The notes under the pieces: generated by a model
The model's database searches: none
Told to the model about the DNA's origin: nothing
What the model saw: the letters and a program-made list of their open reading frames with translations, nothing else
NCBI GenBank assembly: GCA_964350245.1
Contig: CAYGJC010000014.1
Span: forward strand, 1 to 50,027
Reading direction: 5' to 3'
DNA length: 50,027 bases
Source: JAJACP01 sp964350245
GTDB lineage: Bacteria > Chlamydiota > Chlamydiia > Chlamydiales > JAAKFR01
In this document: one piece after another, positions 8,290 through 15,442 of the stretch
Layout: every line of letters begins with the position of its first letter
Numbering within the stretch: position 1 is the first letter of the stretch
Translations under genes and position numbers: made by a program

Positions 8290-9480
8290 ATGGATTTCCA
8301 CGAAAAAATTGAGCAGATTCAAGCCCGTCTCCAAGAACAGGAAGTGGATGGATGGCTTATCTACGATAATCATGGTTCGAATCGGTTTGCGCGGGAGTTG
8401 CTGGGGATTCCACCCCATCAAGTCATCACCCGTCGTTTTTTTTACTGGATTCCCAAAGAGGGCGAGCCGCAAAAGATTCTTCATCGCATTGAGTCGGAGA
8501 GTTTAAGTGCACTCCCCGGAAAGACTCACTTGTATCTCTCTTGGACTGAGCTAGAAGAAGTGCTTAGAGTGGTTTTGAGGGAGGCCAAGCAGATCGTCAT
8601 GGAGTACTCTCCACGTAATTCTAATCCCAACATCTCAGTGGTTGATGCAGGCACAGTAGAGGTTGTGCATGGTTTTCAGATTGATGTGCTCAGCTCGGCG
8701 GATCTGCTGCAATACTTTACAAGCGTACTCACCGAGCGGCAAATCGAGACGCACTTAGAGGCAGCGGCTGTTTTGCAAACAACGGCTGTTCGTGTGTGGG
8801 ATCTCATAACGGATCAACTGCGCGCGGGCAATCGCATCACTGAGTACGACGTGCAAAAGTTCATTCTCAGCGAATTTACAGCTCAAGATTGTATTACTGA
8901 AGATGGCCCCATATGCGCGGTCAATGGACACTCTGCCCTTCCCCACTATATGGCGACCAAGCAGAGTGCGGCTGAGATTCAGCGAGGAGATTTCATTTTA
9001 ATCGATCTTTGGTGCAAAAAGAATGTGCCGCACGGCATCTATGCAGATATTACCCGTGTGGCTGTGGCAGCGCCTGAGCCGACACCCAGACAGCAGGAGA
9101 TTTTTGAAATCGTGCGTGCTGCGCAGAAAAAGGCTACCGATTGCATCCACACGCGGATGCACAAGGGGGAGAAGGTGCGTGGTGCCGAGGTAGACGATGT
9201 TTGTCGAGGGCACATTATAGAGGCCGGTTATGGGGCCTATTTTACCCATCGCACTGGTCATAACATCGATACGAGTGTTCACGGAGCCGGAGCTAATCTG
9301 GACAATCTAGAGACTTCAGACTATAGAAAGATGCTACCGGGAATGTGTTTTTCGATCGAACCGGGCATTTATTTACCGGGTGAGTTTGGCGTGCGTCTTG
9401 AGTACGATCTCTTGATTCATCCTAACCGCTCTGTTGAAATCACCGGTGGAACAGAAGAGGCCATTTTATGTTTACTGTGA
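8290..9480 (+). CDS. M24 family metallopeptidase (Xaa-Pro aminopeptidase-like)
   Basis: The roughly 396-residue protein has an N-terminal creatinase/prolidase-type domain and a C-terminal pita-bread catalytic domain. The five metal-ligand positions are readable: Asp in FILIDLW, Asp in YADITRVA, His in FTHRTGHNID, Glu in SIEPGIYLPG, and Glu in VRLEYDLLI. The first block has Leu-Trp in place of the common Gly/Phe-Gly. Members remove N-terminal residues before proline or cleave Xaa-Pro dipeptides, useful for an intracellular bacterium importing host peptides. The start is uncertain: ATG at 8290 is chosen, and GTG at 8281 in the same frame adds three residues; neither has a strong ribosome-binding site. 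The 3' end overlaps the barrel-protein gene by 13 bp. Confidence 0.85.
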   Translation: MDFHEKIEQIQARLQEQEVDGWLIYDNHGSNRFARELLGIPPHQVITRRFFYWIPKEGEPQKILHRIESESLSALPGKTHLYLSWTELEEVLRVVLREAKQIVMEYSPRNSNPNISVVDAGTVEVVHGFQIDVLSSADLLQYFTSVLTERQIETHLEAAAVLQTTAVRVWDLITDQLRAGNRITEYDVQKFILSEFTAQDCITEDGPICAVNGHSALPHYMATKQSAAEIQRGDFILIDLWCKKNVPHGIYADITRVAVAAPEPTPRQQEIFEIVRAAQKKATDCIHTRMHKGEKVRGAEVDDVCRGHIIEAGYGAYFTHRTGHNIDTSVHGAGANLDNLETSDYRKMLPGMCFSIEPGIYLPGEFGVRLEYDLLIHPNRSVEITGGTEEAILCLL

Positions 9481-10313
9481 AAAAGTTATTGCTGCTCCTT
9501 CTTTTGCTTCCAGAACTGGGCTTTGGAGCGCTTCCGAATTACTGTAGTCGTTTTCAGCTCCCCGGTTGGTGGGGGAGTGGAGAGTATCTCCTTGTGTGGA
9601 GGCGTCCGCAGTGGGATCTTCAACATGAGAATGAGGTGGGTGATAACCCCAATTCGGGAGGACGGATTGACGGAGGGCTTTGGCTCACCCCCTCCATTGG
9701 TGGGGGAGGAACAGGTTTTGTCTTTGGTGAGCAGAGAACAACATACTATCACCCGGGGGATATGGATAGTCTTCCAGGACAAGTGGAGACAACCAATTGG
9801 GTTTGGGGAGGCGATGCTTATGTGCGGTATCGGATGCTCGGCTCGTGCTGCGTTAAGTTTGATCTGCTCGGGGGCTTCCGTTTTATTCAGCTAGAAGATC
9901 AACTGAGACGGCCGATGGAAACGGAAGAGACGCATCGCTATGAGACCGTTAATAACTACTATTCAGGCCTGATTGGATTTGTCGGTGAGCTGCGAAGTCA
10001 ATGTTGGGCTGCCTTTGTCACAGGAAAGGTGGGGCTTGGCAATATGGTTGAACATGTGTCGATCAACGGGCCTGCGTCCATTACGAATCGAGGAAAACAT
10101 GGGCACACGAATTTCGAGGTTCTACCTGAAATCAACGCGCAATTGCAGCTCCGTTTGTGGCCTAATTTTTGGGTCACAGCCGGTTATCAATATATCTTTT
10201 GGCCCAGAATCCTTCTTTCGCGTGACCAGGTGAGCTCGGATAGCGACTTTACTCCACGCGAAAGGAGTTATTGGACTCAAGCGTTTACCACAGGGATTTA
10301 CTTTTTGTACTAA
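9468..10313 (+). CDS. Outer-membrane beta-barrel protein (BBP7-like)
   Basis: The 281-residue protein has a signal peptide with a poly-Leu core (residues 1-20) and a mature region of alternating aromatic/hydrophobic strands. The segment GSGEYLLVWRRPQW, the GG-rich LTPSIGGGGTGFVFGEQRTTY, then YVRYRMLGSCCVKFDLLGGFRF are reminiscent of the BBP7 family of barrels best known from Planctomycetes, where a SAEYLLWW-like start and ExGFFLGERST-like block recur. The C-terminus ends in an aromatic (FLY), as many barrels do. Several Cys residues occur (including a CC pair), in keeping with disulfide-rich chlamydial envelopes. The start lies inside the end of the M24 gene behind AGAGG. A hairpin-T-tract follows 15 bp after the stop. 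The family call is moderate and the substrate is unknown. Confidence 0.65.
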   Translation: MFTVKKLLLLLLLLPELGFGALPNYCSRFQLPGWWGSGEYLLVWRRPQWDLQHENEVGDNPNSGGRIDGGLWLTPSIGGGGTGFVFGEQRTTYYHPGDMDSLPGQVETTNWVWGGDAYVRYRMLGSCCVKFDLLGGFRFIQLEDQLRRPMETEETHRYETVNNYYSGLIGFVGELRSQCWAAFVTGKVGLGNMVEHVSINGPASITNRGKHGHTNFEVLPEINAQLQLRLWPNFWVTAGYQYIFWPRILLSRDQVSSDSDFTPRERSYWTQAFTTGIYFLY

Positions 10314-10328
10314 AGCTCTTAATATAGC

Positions 10329-10353
10329 CTCCTTTTATTTGAAGGAGTTTTTT
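10329..10353 (+). terminator. Terminator-like hairpin overlapping the tyrP ribosome-binding site
   Basis: A 6-bp stem, CTCCTT at 10329-10334 with AAGGAG at 10342-10347, encloses a 7-nt loop and is followed by six T (10348-10353). This is a small intrinsic terminator 15 bp after the barrel-protein stop. The 3' arm AAGGAG is also a perfect Shine-Dalgarno, 8 nt before the GTG start of tyrP. The same structure could therefore end the upstream message and hide the tyrP ribosome-binding site in read-through RNA. Confidence 0.6.
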
Positions 10354-10355
10354 GC

Positions 10356-11573
10356 GTGTCAAAAGGGAATGTTCTAGGGGCCATGCTGCTCGTTGCGGGG
10401 ACGTGTATTGGCGGAGGGATGCTGGCCCTTCCTGTTGCCACCGGGATATCCGGTTTTTTTCCTTCTATTTTCCTCATGCTCGTCGGCTGGGCCTTCATGA
10501 CCACAACAGCCCTTCTCCTTGCAGAGGCCAATCTGTGGATGGAAGAGGGAGCGCACGTCATCACGCTCGCCTCCCGCCTGCTCGGTCCTCTCGGTAAAGC
10601 GGTAGCCTGGGTGCTTTACCTCTTTATTGGCTACGCTTCCCTGGTTGCTTATGCAGCCGGAGGGGGAGAGCTTTTTGCCGCGGGAATGGATAAGTTTTTG
10701 GGTATCTATATCCCTGAAGTTTGGGCCATCATCCTTTTTGTTCTTGTGTTTGGACTCATCATTTATCTGGGCAATGTCATTGTGGGGCGCGTCAATACAT
10801 TTTTGATGCTCGGTTTGATCGTTGCCTATGTTCTTTTGATTGGATCTGGAGCTTCACACGTTCGCTGGGAATTGTTACTCCGCAGCACGTGGGGTAATAC
10901 GCTCATCGCTGTCCCTTTGCTTCTCACTGTCTTTAGCTTCCAAACGATTGTGCCGAGTTTGACTCTCTATTTAAAGCAGGATGGAAAAGCGTTGCGCCTC
11001 TCCATTATTTTAGGCACCACGCTGGCCTTAGTGGTCTATGCCATTTGGCAGTGGCTTGTATTGGGTACAGTGCTTCTCGACGGAGATCAAGGATTGGCAG
11101 CTGCGCTGGCTCAAGGGAAGCCGGCAACAGAGTTTTTGGGGGTCTCTGTTGGGAGCAAGTGGCTCGGCGGATTGGCAGATTTCTTTGCTTTTTTCGCTCT
11201 TGTCACCTCTTTCCTGGGAATCGCACTGGGGCTTTTTGACTTTTTGTCTGACGGGTTGAAAATCAAGGAGCAAAAATGGGGAAAAGTGGCTCTAGGAGTT
11301 TTGGTGGCGGTCCCGACGCTCATTTTTGCCTTAAGCATGGAACATGTTTTTCTGCGGGCTCTTGATACGTCAGGTGGGATCGGAGATGCTATCTTAAATG
11401 GGCTTTTTCCCGCTTTGATGGTTTGGATGGGGCGCTACCGCATGCAGATGATTTCGGAATACCGCGTGCCTGGGGGCAAACCCCTTCTGCTTTTTGTAAT
11501 GGCCTACGCCCTTTTTGTCTTTGTGATCGAATTGCTTGGCCAATTTGGCTTTATCATGTCTCTAGGAGGATAA
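10356..11573 (+). CDS. tyrP: Aromatic amino-acid transporter, TyrP type (HAAAP family)
   Basis: The 405-residue protein has about 11 hydrophobic helices and opens with the hallmark of the hydroxy/aromatic amino acid permease family: GAMLLVAGTCIGGGMLALPVATG, where the unwound glycine-rich helix 1 binds substrate. FSFQTIVPSL in helix 6 also fits. These inner-membrane proton symporters import tyrosine or tryptophan, and chlamydiae keep one or more copies because they depend on host amino acids. Which aromatic acid is moved cannot be read here. The start is GTG at 10356 with AAGGAG 8 nt upstream; that site lies in the 3' arm of a hairpin, hinting at translational control. The DUF2760 gene follows after 4 bp. 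Confidence 0.9.
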   Translation: MSKGNVLGAMLLVAGTCIGGGMLALPVATGISGFFPSIFLMLVGWAFMTTTALLLAEANLWMEEGAHVITLASRLLGPLGKAVAWVLYLFIGYASLVAYAAGGGELFAAGMDKFLGIYIPEVWAIILFVLVFGLIIYLGNVIVGRVNTFLMLGLIVAYVLLIGSGASHVRWELLLRSTWGNTLIAVPLLLTVFSFQTIVPSLTLYLKQDGKALRLSIILGTTLALVVYAIWQWLVLGTVLLDGDQGLAAALAQGKPATEFLGVSVGSKWLGGLADFFAFFALVTSFLGIALGLFDFLSDGLKIKEQKWGKVALGVLVAVPTLIFALSMEHVFLRALDTSGGIGDAILNGLFPALMVWMGRYRMQMISEYRVPGGKPLLLFVMAYALFVFVIELLGQFGFIMSLGG

Positions 11574-11577
11574 TTTC

Positions 11578-12036
11578 ATGCGTTTCATCCGCGCCTGCAA
11601 AGCTTTTTTACACGCCCTCAAAAAAGAACCACCTCAAGAGAAAGTGTCCAGTAAGGAAAAACCCTCTCATCTGCGTCTGCTCGCTCTCTTGCAACAAGAG
11701 GGGCGCTTGATTGATTTTTTCAAAGAGGATATTTCCACCTATTCCGACGCCCAAGTGGGGGCAGCGGTTAGAACCATTCACGCAAAGTGTGGAGCCGTAT
11801 TGGAAGAGGTTGTCACACTGCGTCCTTTGCTCCCTGATTCAGAGGGAAGCACACTCTTGGTTCCGGTGGGTTATGATGTTTCGGCTATTCGGGTGACAGG
11901 GCGTGTCAAAGGAGAGCCTCCTTACCAAGGGGTCTTACGGCACAAAGGGTGGAAGGCGCACAAAGAGTCTTTGCCCAAGCAATCGGTTCAGGCTGAATGT
12001 TCCGTGATTTGTCCGGCTGAGGTCGAAGCGCTATAG
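11578..12036 (+). CDS. DUF2760 family protein
   Basis: The 152-residue protein matches the DUF2760 pattern: LRLLALLQQEGRLIDFFKEDIS, then YSDAQVGAAVRTIHAKC, VPVGYDVSAIRVTGRVKGEPPYQGVLRHKGW and a closing CPAEVEAL. The family is widespread in bacteria and has no assigned function. No signal peptide is evident, although the first helix is amphipathic and basic. The ATG lies 4 bp after tyrP behind AGGAGG, so the two are co-transcribed. The last 6 bp overlap the convergent sufE gene. Confidence 0.85.
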   Translation: MRFIRACKAFLHALKKEPPQEKVSSKEKPSHLRLLALLQQEGRLIDFFKEDISTYSDAQVGAAVRTIHAKCGAVLEEVVTLRPLLPDSEGSTLLVPVGYDVSAIRVTGRVKGEPPYQGVLRHKGWKAHKESLPKQSVQAECSVICPAEVEAL

Positions 12037-12426
12037 AAGGAAGCGGAGCGCTTCTTGCTTCATTTTAAGAAAGAGGCTGGCCAACCCATTGGCCCTACCT
12101 GGCGTTAAACTGGCTGGAATACCAAGCTCATCAAGAAAAGTGGGGGGTGTTTTCAGAATCGCCTCAGGCTCAAGTCCGCTGTAGGCTTCGATCATAATGG
12201 CAGCTAGTCCTGCTGAGATTAAGGCATCGGAAGCGGCAGCAAAGTAGACTTTTCCTTCCTTAAAGGTGGCATGCAGATGCATGACGCTTTGGCAGCCGGG
12301 TACTCGGTTTTTTTCTACCTTCCACTCAAGTTGGAAGGGAGGAAGCTTTTTTCCCCACTCCATAATTTTTTGGTAGATCTCTTCACTAGACGTGCATGAG
12401 GAGAAACTCTCTTTAAGCTGGACCAT
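12031..12426 (-). CDS. sufE: SufE-like cysteine desulfuration protein
   Basis: SufE takes persulfide sulfur from the desulfurase SufS and passes it to the SufBCD scaffold for Fe-S cluster assembly. The active-site Cys is visible at residue 45 in RVPGCQSVMHLHA, the canonical GCqS motif. The C-terminal helix with LTPGRANGLASLF is also typical. Starting at ATG 12426 gives 131 residues, near the usual length. A longer upstream extension in the same frame is open but would lie entirely within the preceding gene and adds no family sequence. The start overlaps the upstream Inc-like gene by 14 bp, so it is probably coupled to it. No sufBCDS genes lie in this window. Confidence 0.88.
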   Translation of the reverse strand: MVQLKESFSSCTSSEEIYQKIMEWGKKLPPFQLEWKVEKNRVPGCQSVMHLHATFKEGKVYFAAASDALISAGLAAIMIEAYSGLEPEAILKTPPTFLDELGIPASLTPGRANGLASLFLKMKQEALRFLL

Positions 12427-13249
12427 GGTCAAGATCACTAATTTGTCGTTTTGTTTCAAGAACCCCCAAAGCCAGTTGGTTAGTTGCTGAGCTGATTCCA
12501 ATCAGTGCTTCTGTTTCTACTATCAGTCCTGCCAAAGCGTCTCTGTGTCGAGTGATTCGTAGTCTGATTGCTTGAGTCTCTGCGGTGTTAACTTCGGTGT
12601 TAACTTCGGTGCACGCATTTAATCGTTCTTCAAGATTGTTAATTCCGTTCAACATTCTTTCAAGATGTGCGATTGGATCCGTTTTTTCTTGGCCCAGGTT
12701 ACGTCCCTGTCCAATTTTGGTCACAACCTGATTGCCTACAAGAATTCCGAAGACAGCTCCCAGTGCATAGGGAAAAATGACAGAGGCGGCTAGTAGAACC
12801 GTAACAGAAATGGCTAAAACAATTTGCCTCGTTCCATGCGGATCGAGTTTCTCCACACCTGAATTGATCAAGTCCCAACCTGTGTTATAGCCACGCCACT
12901 TGTTGCGTGGATCAATGGTGGTGGTCATCAAAATGCCGATGATGCCCCCAACGCCCAAACCACATCCAAATCCAATTGTTAAGGGGAGTGCTACGGCTTC
13001 AAAGCCATAAAGGGTTCCGCTGCAGGCAACAATCACTCCCCAAGCAAGAATATAGGCAAAAATCTGCTTATAGTTTTCACGTACAAACCGGATAGTTTTT
13101 GCGGTAGCCGATGAGGTATACGAGTAAGAAGTGCTAATTACCCATCCCACACCATTTTCAACAGCACGGTTTGCATCGAGAATGCAGGACTCGGTCGCTG
13201 ATCCCGCACGAATAACTGGATTTAAATAGGCACACATGGCATAAAGCAT
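12413..13249 (-). CDS. Putative inclusion-membrane-like protein with bilobed hydrophobic domains
   Basis: I do not recognise this 278-residue protein as a named family. It has two closely paired hydrophobic segments at about residues 62-107 (FAYILAWGVIVACSGTLYG, then ALPLTIGFGCGLGVGGIIG) and a second pair at about 141-175. A long charged, Glu/Arg-rich, probably coiled-coil tail follows. No cleavable signal is evident. Paired hydrophobic lobes with a helical tail are the hallmark of chlamydial Inc proteins inserted in the host inclusion membrane by type III secretion, so an Inc role is suggested but unproven. A 12-bp tandem duplication lies in the tail. It overlaps sufE by 14 bp, an odd partner for an effector, so it could instead be an ordinary inner-membrane protein. 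Confidence 0.5.
   Translation of the reverse strand: MLYAMCAYLNPVIRAGSATESCILDANRAVENGVGWVISTSYSYTSSATAKTIRFVRENYKQIFAYILAWGVIVACSGTLYGFEAVALPLTIGFGCGLGVGGIIGILMTTTIDPRNKWRGYNTGWDLINSGVEKLDPHGTRQIVLAISVTVLLAASVIFPYALGAVFGILVGNQVVTKIGQGRNLGQEKTDPIAHLERMLNGINNLEERLNACTEVNTEVNTAETQAIRLRITRHRDALAGLIVETEALIGISSATNQLALGVLETKRQISDLDHGPA
12587..12610. repeat. 12-bp in-frame tandem duplication
   Basis: The unit GTTAACTTCGGT occurs twice in a row inside the Inc-like gene, giving the repeated peptide unit TEVN on the minus strand. It keeps the frame and sits in the charged helical tail. This looks like a recent slippage event and could vary in copy number between strains. Confidence 0.8.
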
Positions 13250-13301
13250 AAGCTAATAAAGTCTTATTGTAAATTGAGAATTTTTCGATAAAAATGACTA
13301 G

Positions 13302-13331
13302 TTGACCTTAATGTCAATTTTGTCGTTTAAT
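13302..13331 (+). promoter_or_regulatory. Probable promoter of infA
   Basis: TTGACC (13302-13307) and TTTAAT (13326-13331) are separated by 18 bp, each one mismatch from the major-sigma consensus. The -10 lies 35 bp before the infA ATG, in the spacer from the divergent Inc-like gene. Confidence 0.5.
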
Positions 13332-13366
13332 CTCCTGTTTTCTCAGTCAGTAACGTTTAGAGGATA

Positions 13367-13585
13367 ATGCCTAAAGAAGATATGATTAGAGTGGAGGGAG
13401 CTGTAGAAGAGCTTCTCCCCAACATGCATTTTCGAGTTACATTAGAAAATGGCATGACTGTGATTGCCCATCTTTGTGGAAAGATGCGGATGCGTAATAT
13501 TCGTGTATTAACGGGCGATCGGGTGACAGTCGAAATGTCGCCCTACGACCTTTCTAAGGCACGTATTGTTTATCGACACAGATAA
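13367..13585 (+). CDS. infA: Translation initiation factor IF-1
   Basis: The 72-residue product is full-length IF-1, an S1/OB-fold protein that binds the ribosomal A site during initiation. Diagnostic features are the start MPKEDMIRVEGAVEELLPN, the central FRVTLENGM, the HLCGKMRMRNIRVLTGDRVTVEMSPYDLSKARI stretch (described here in parts) and the terminal YRHR. A GAGG ribosome-binding site precedes ATG 13367. It heads the conserved chlamydial block infA, tRNA-Thr, tuf, tRNA-Trp, secE, and has its own likely promoter upstream. Confidence 0.97.
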   Translation: MPKEDMIRVEGAVEELLPNMHFRVTLENGMTVIAHLCGKMRMRNIRVLTGDRVTVEMSPYDLSKARIVYRHR

Positions 13586-13599
13586 ATAACACATTACTG

Positions 13600-13629
13600 T
13601 TGATTTTTTTTGGATTTATCACGTAGACT
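13600..13629 (+). promoter_or_regulatory. Probable promoter of the tRNA-Thr / tuf unit
   Basis: TTGATT (13600-13605) and TAGACT (13624-13629) are spaced by 18 bp, followed by a GC-rich CGGCTGC discriminator-like stretch. The -10 ends 25 bp before the tRNA. The position between the infA stop and the tRNA fits a strong stable-RNA promoter. Confidence 0.45.
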
Positions 13630-13654
13630 CGGCTGCTTTCAAGACTACCCACGT

Positions 13655-13726
13655 GCCCAGATAGCTCAGGGGTAGAGCACTTGCATGGTAAGCAAGCGGT
13701 CGTAGGTTCAATTCCTATTCTGGGCA
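13655..13726 (+). tRNA. tRNA-Thr (anticodon GGT)
   Basis: A complete cloverleaf can be folded. The 7-bp acceptor GCCCAGA pairs with TCTGGGC (13719-13725), discriminator A. There is a D arm GCTC/GAGC, an anticodon stem CTTGC/GCAAG with loop ATGGTAA giving anticodon GGT, and a T arm with TTCAATT. CCA is not encoded. It lies between infA and tuf, as in Chlamydia, and is probably co-transcribed with tuf. Confidence 0.95.
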
Positions 13727-13774
13727 TAGGCAAATAAAAAATTAACTTAACCTATTTTAAAGAGGATTCAACAA

Positions 13775-14959
13775 ATGGCTAAGGAAACATTTCAAAGGAA
13801 TAAGCCGCACGTCAACATCGGGACAATTGGCCACGTCGACCACGGTAAGACCACTCTAACAGCCGCGATCACTAAAGTACTCGCTGAAGCTGGTGGAGCC
13901 TCATTCCGCGATTACAACTCTATTGACAATACACCTGAAGAGAAACAGCGTGGAATTACGATTAACTCGAGCCACGTTGAGTATGAAACAGACAACCGTC
14001 ACTACGCTCACGTCGACTGTCCAGGACACGCCGACTACGTTAAAAACATGATTACAGGTGCCGCTCAAATGGATGGTGCCATTCTTGTTGTAGCAGCCAC
14101 CGATGGTGCGATGCCTCAAACAAAAGAGCATATCCTCCTTGCTAGACAGGTCGGGGTTCCTTCAATCGTTGTCTTCTTGAACAAGTGCGACATGATCGGC
14201 GAGAGCGACGCAGAGTTGATTGACCTCGTAGAAATGGAGCTTGCGGAGCTGCTAGAAAAAGAGGGCTACAAGGACACTCCTATTGTTAAAGGATCGGCCC
14301 TTAAAGCACTAGAGGGAGACTCTAAGTACGTTGATGCCATCAAAGAGTTGATGAGCACAGTCGACGCGAACATTCCTACACCTGAGCGTGAAGTGGATAA
14401 GCCTTTCTTGATGCCTGTTGAGGATGTGTTCTCAATCTCCGGACGAGGTACAGTAGCTACGGGTCGTGTCGAGCGTGGTGTGGTTAAAATCAACGACAAG
14501 CTGCAAATTGTTGGTTTAGGAGAAACAAGAGATACTGTTGCGACAGGTCTTGAGATGTTCAATAAGCTTCTTGATGAGGCCCGTGCAGGTGAGAACGTCG
14601 GGATTCTACTCCGTGGTGTTGAGAAAAATGATATCGAGCGCGGTATGGTTTTGTGCGCACCTAACTCAGTGACTCCTCACAAAAAGTTTAAAGGCGCTGT
14701 TTATGTCCTCACAAAAGATGAAGGTGGACGCCATAAGCCCTTCTTTACCGGTTACCGTCCCCAGTTCTACTTCAGAACGACTGATGTAACAGGCACAGTC
14801 ACCCTACCTGAAGGGACAGAGATGGTGATGCCAGGAGATAATGTTGAAATTACTGCTGAGCTCATTTGTCCGGTTGCAATGGAAGTCGGGATGCGTTTTG
14901 CTATCCGTGAAGGGGGCCGTACCATTGGTGCCGGAACCATCTCCGAGATCATTGAGTAA
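13775..14959 (+). CDS. tuf: Elongation factor Tu
   Basis: The 394-residue EF-Tu is full length. It delivers aminoacyl-tRNA to the ribosomal A site as a GTPase. The G motifs are all present: GHVDHGKT (P loop, about residues 19-26), the switch RGITI, DCPGHADYVKNM, NKCD and GSALKAL. Domain 2 begins near VDKPFLMPVEDVFSI and domain 3 ends with GRTIGAGTISEIIE. Only one tuf copy is in the window. ATG 13775 follows AGAGGA. A short GC hairpin and T-rich stretch follow the stop before tRNA-Trp. Confidence 0.98.
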   Translation: MAKETFQRNKPHVNIGTIGHVDHGKTTLTAAITKVLAEAGGASFRDYNSIDNTPEEKQRGITINSSHVEYETDNRHYAHVDCPGHADYVKNMITGAAQMDGAILVVAATDGAMPQTKEHILLARQVGVPSIVVFLNKCDMIGESDAELIDLVEMELAELLEKEGYKDTPIVKGSALKALEGDSKYVDAIKELMSTVDANIPTPEREVDKPFLMPVEDVFSISGRGTVATGRVERGVVKINDKLQIVGLGETRDTVATGLEMFNKLLDEARAGENVGILLRGVEKNDIERGMVLCAPNSVTPHKKFKGAVYVLTKDEGGRHKPFFTGYRPQFYFRTTDVTGTVTLPEGTEMVMPGDNVEITAELICPVAMEVGMRFAIREGGRTIGAGTISEIIE

Positions 14960-15007
14960 AGTTTAGCGAGAGGGGTATCCCCTTATTTTTGAGCCCATGC
15001 GGCTCAT

Positions 15008-15080
15008 GGGTGTGTAGCTCAGTTGGTAGAGCAGCGGTCTCCAAAGCCGCCGGTCGGGGGTTCGAATCCCTCCGCACTCG
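15008..15080 (+). tRNA. tRNA-Trp (anticodon CCA)
   Basis: The cloverleaf has acceptor GGGTGTG pairing with CGCACTC (15073-15079, with two G-T pairs) and discriminator G. The D arm is GCTC/GAGC. The anticodon stem GCGGT/GCCGC encloses loop CTCCAAA, giving anticodon CCA for tryptophan. The T loop is TTCGAAT. CCA is not encoded. It sits between tuf and secE, the same place as in Chlamydia and many other bacteria. Confidence 0.95.
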
Positions 15081-15149
15081 GACTATATCCGATTTTAACC
15101 TCGGGTATACGGAGAGCCTTCTTAAATCAGAACAGGTGAGGGCAGAATA

Positions 15150-15434
15150 GTGCAGCGTGCGAATAGTAAGGCAATTCAAAAAATGGATGCTAAAAAAAGC
15201 CGACCGACTTCCTCTTCAAAGAAGCTCCAAGGCCGCAAGGTCGTGGATTTTGTTGGAGATGTGAAACAAGAGCTCAATAAAGTCGAGTGGACTAACAAAG
15301 AAGAGCTCAAAAGTTATACGAAAATCGTCCTAGTTAGCATGTTTGTCTTTGGAATGTTTGTCTATTTTATAGACCTCTTTATCCAAAGCTTTCTGGGAGG
15401 GATCAATCTACTCGTTAAATTTTTTACAGGATAA
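15150..15434 (+). CDS. secE: Preprotein translocase subunit SecE
   Basis: SecE is the small essential partner of SecY. The product has a basic N-terminal extension, the conserved amphipathic FVGDVKQELNKVEWTNKEEL, and one membrane helix (IVLVSMFVFGMFVYFIDLFI). The first in-frame start is GTG at 15150, with GAGG nearby. ATG at 15183 is an alternative giving about 83 residues, closer to minimal SecE. It is followed 8 bp later by nusG, the usual secE-nusG arrangement. Confidence 0.93.
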   Translation: MQRANSKAIQKMDAKKSRPTSSSKKLQGRKVVDFVGDVKQELNKVEWTNKEELKSYTKIVLVSMFVFGMFVYFIDLFIQSFLGGINLLVKFFTG

Positions 15435-15442
15435 ACTGTTTC

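Noticed and set aside
12427..12501. Longer N-terminus of SufE
   Set aside because: It lies inside the upstream gene; ATG 12426 gives the normal SufE length.
15078..15096. Terminator-like TCGGA/TCCGA stem with four T right after tRNA-Trp
   Set aside because: The left arm overlaps the tRNA 3' end and the T-run is short; read-through to secE is more likely.
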